From: Eggerthellaceae bacterium
Lineage (GTDB): Bacteria > Actinomycetota > Coriobacteriia > Coriobacteriales > Eggerthellaceae
DNA: 6,877 nucleotides
Direction of reading: 5' to 3'
NCBI GenBank assembly: GCA_017960005.1
Contig: JAGCZM010000083.1
Location: 1-6,877, forward strand
Translations under genes and position numbers: made by a program
The notes under the pieces: model-generated
Database searches by the model: none
What the model was told of the DNA's origin: nothing
Seen by the model: the letters and a program-made list of their open reading frames with translations, nothing else
In this document: positions 6,266 to 6,877 of the stretch, one piece after another
Layout: each line of letters begins with the position of its first letter
Position numbering within the stretch: position 1 is the first letter of the stretch

Positions 6266-6877
6266 CTAGTTGTCGTTATCGTTGCCCTCCGCACGCATGT
6301 TTTGGAGAGAATCCATATGCTTTTGTCTTTGACGGGCAAGCTCGTCGGCAACCTGTGCCTCACGCGCTTTGACCTCGTTTTCCAAAGCGATGTCCTTTTG
6401 GCGGGCAATCTCTTCTTCATGCTCTTTTTGGGCGTTGATGTCTTTTTCTCTTTCGAGATACTCGTCCCATTTGTTCGCGAGCAGAGCATCGCAAGCCTCG
6501 CCTTCGACGGTTTCGCGCTCAAGCAAAACGCGGGCCATCAAATCCATCTGGTCTTTATGGGAGCTCAGAATCTCGTAGGCGCAATCGTGTGCGGCACGCA
6601 TAAGGGACGCAACCTCATCGTCGATACGACGCGCGGTCTCTTCCGAATAATCGGGGGTGTTTTTGTAATCGCGGCCGAGGAACACTTCATGGCTGGGCTC
6701 GCCGAACACCTGCGTACCCATGTTTTTGCTCATACCGTACTGGGTAATCATCGACTTGGCCATCTTGGTGGCACGCTCCAAATCGTTGGATGCGCCGGTG
6801 GTGATGTCGTCGCAGAAGATCTCTTCGGCCACACGACCTCCCATGAACACGGCCAACTCATCGAGCATCTCGCCGTA
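6266..6877 (-). CDS. ftsH: ATP-dependent zinc metalloprotease FtsH (C-terminal part)
   Basis: C-terminal 203 residues of the membrane-anchored AAA+ protease that degrades misfolded membrane proteins and some short-lived cytosolic regulators. The membrane helices, AAA+ module and HExxH zinc site lie outside the right edge; the frame is open to the last base (YGEMLDEL...). Diagnostic segments of the M41 peptidase domain are LAVFMGGRVAEEI (8-20 of the fragment) and TTGASNDLERAT (26-37), whose Asp is the third zinc ligand. A helical segment follows with ETARRIDDEVASLMRAA (80-96). After the conserved domain comes a long tail, about the last 65 residues, extremely rich in Glu, Lys, Arg and Gln with coiled-coil character, ending in GNDNDN. 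It lies 17 bases upstream of the folate fusion gene in the same direction. In many actinobacteria ftsH precedes the folate genes, so this is a conserved neighbourhood. Confidence 0.95.
   Translation of the reverse strand, partial: YGEMLDELAVFMGGRVAEEIFCDDITTGASNDLERATKMAKSMITQYGMSKNMGTQVFGEPSHEVFLGRDYKNTPDYSEETARRIDDEVASLMRAAHDCAYEILSSHKDQMDLMARVLLERETVEGEACDALLANKWDEYLEREKDINAQKEHEEEIARQKDIALENEVKAREAQVADELARQRQKHMDSLQNMRAEGNDNDN

Noticed and set aside
5646..6269. A 207-codon plus-strand frame opposite the DHPS region
   Set aside because: It is antisense to clear DHPS motifs, and the product shows no recognisable domain.
1..6877. Mobile element, phage, defence system or CRISPR array
   Set aside because: Every sizeable frame is a housekeeping, signalling or transport gene. 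No transposase, integrase, spacer-repeat pattern or terminal inverted repeats were seen, and composition looks even.

Overview
This window looks like ordinary, gene-dense bacterial chromosome. It holds six complete or nearly complete genes plus one truncated at the right edge, with only one real intergenic gap (711-815). I see no CRISPR array, tRNA, rRNA, insertion sequence or phage gene. GC content is roughly one half by eye and looks even across the window. The ftsH-folate gene neighbourhood, the OmpR-type two-component pair and the DHPS signature SRKRYIG suggest a medium-GC actinobacterium. A member of the Coriobacteriia is my best guess, but this is an inference from gene content and motifs, not a database match.

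The right two thirds is a leftward (minus-strand) run: ftsH (3' part only, 6877-6266), then a fused dihydropteroate synthase/HPPK gene (6248-4956), a short biotin--protein ligase (4955-4272) and a MATE-family transporter (4275-2701). The last three are packed with no gap: the fused folate gene's stop codon abuts the ligase start (TAG-ATG), and the ligase stop overlaps the transporter start (ATGA). This is almost certainly one transcription unit with translational coupling. A perfect 12-bp hairpin flanked by A and T tracts (2676-2702) ends it and also ends the oncoming plus-strand unit.

The left third holds a rightward two-component system: an OmpR/PhoB-type response regulator (816-1556) and a membrane histidine kinase (1570-2667). 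Divergent from it, type III pantothenate kinase (coaX, 710 to beyond base 1) runs off the left edge. The 105-bp gap between them carries a consensus extended -10 element reading toward coaX and the strong ribosome binding site of the regulator.

Functionally, three vitamin/cofactor activities sit close together: folate (DHPS/HPPK), biotin attachment and coenzyme A (CoaX), along with a membrane protease, a multidrug-type exporter and a two-component system. I found no convincing previously undescribed system. The points most worth a second look are the biotin ligase, which lacks both flanking domains and has altered signature motifs; the DHPS-HPPK fusion with no folB or folE beside it; and the exporter coupled to the cofactor genes.
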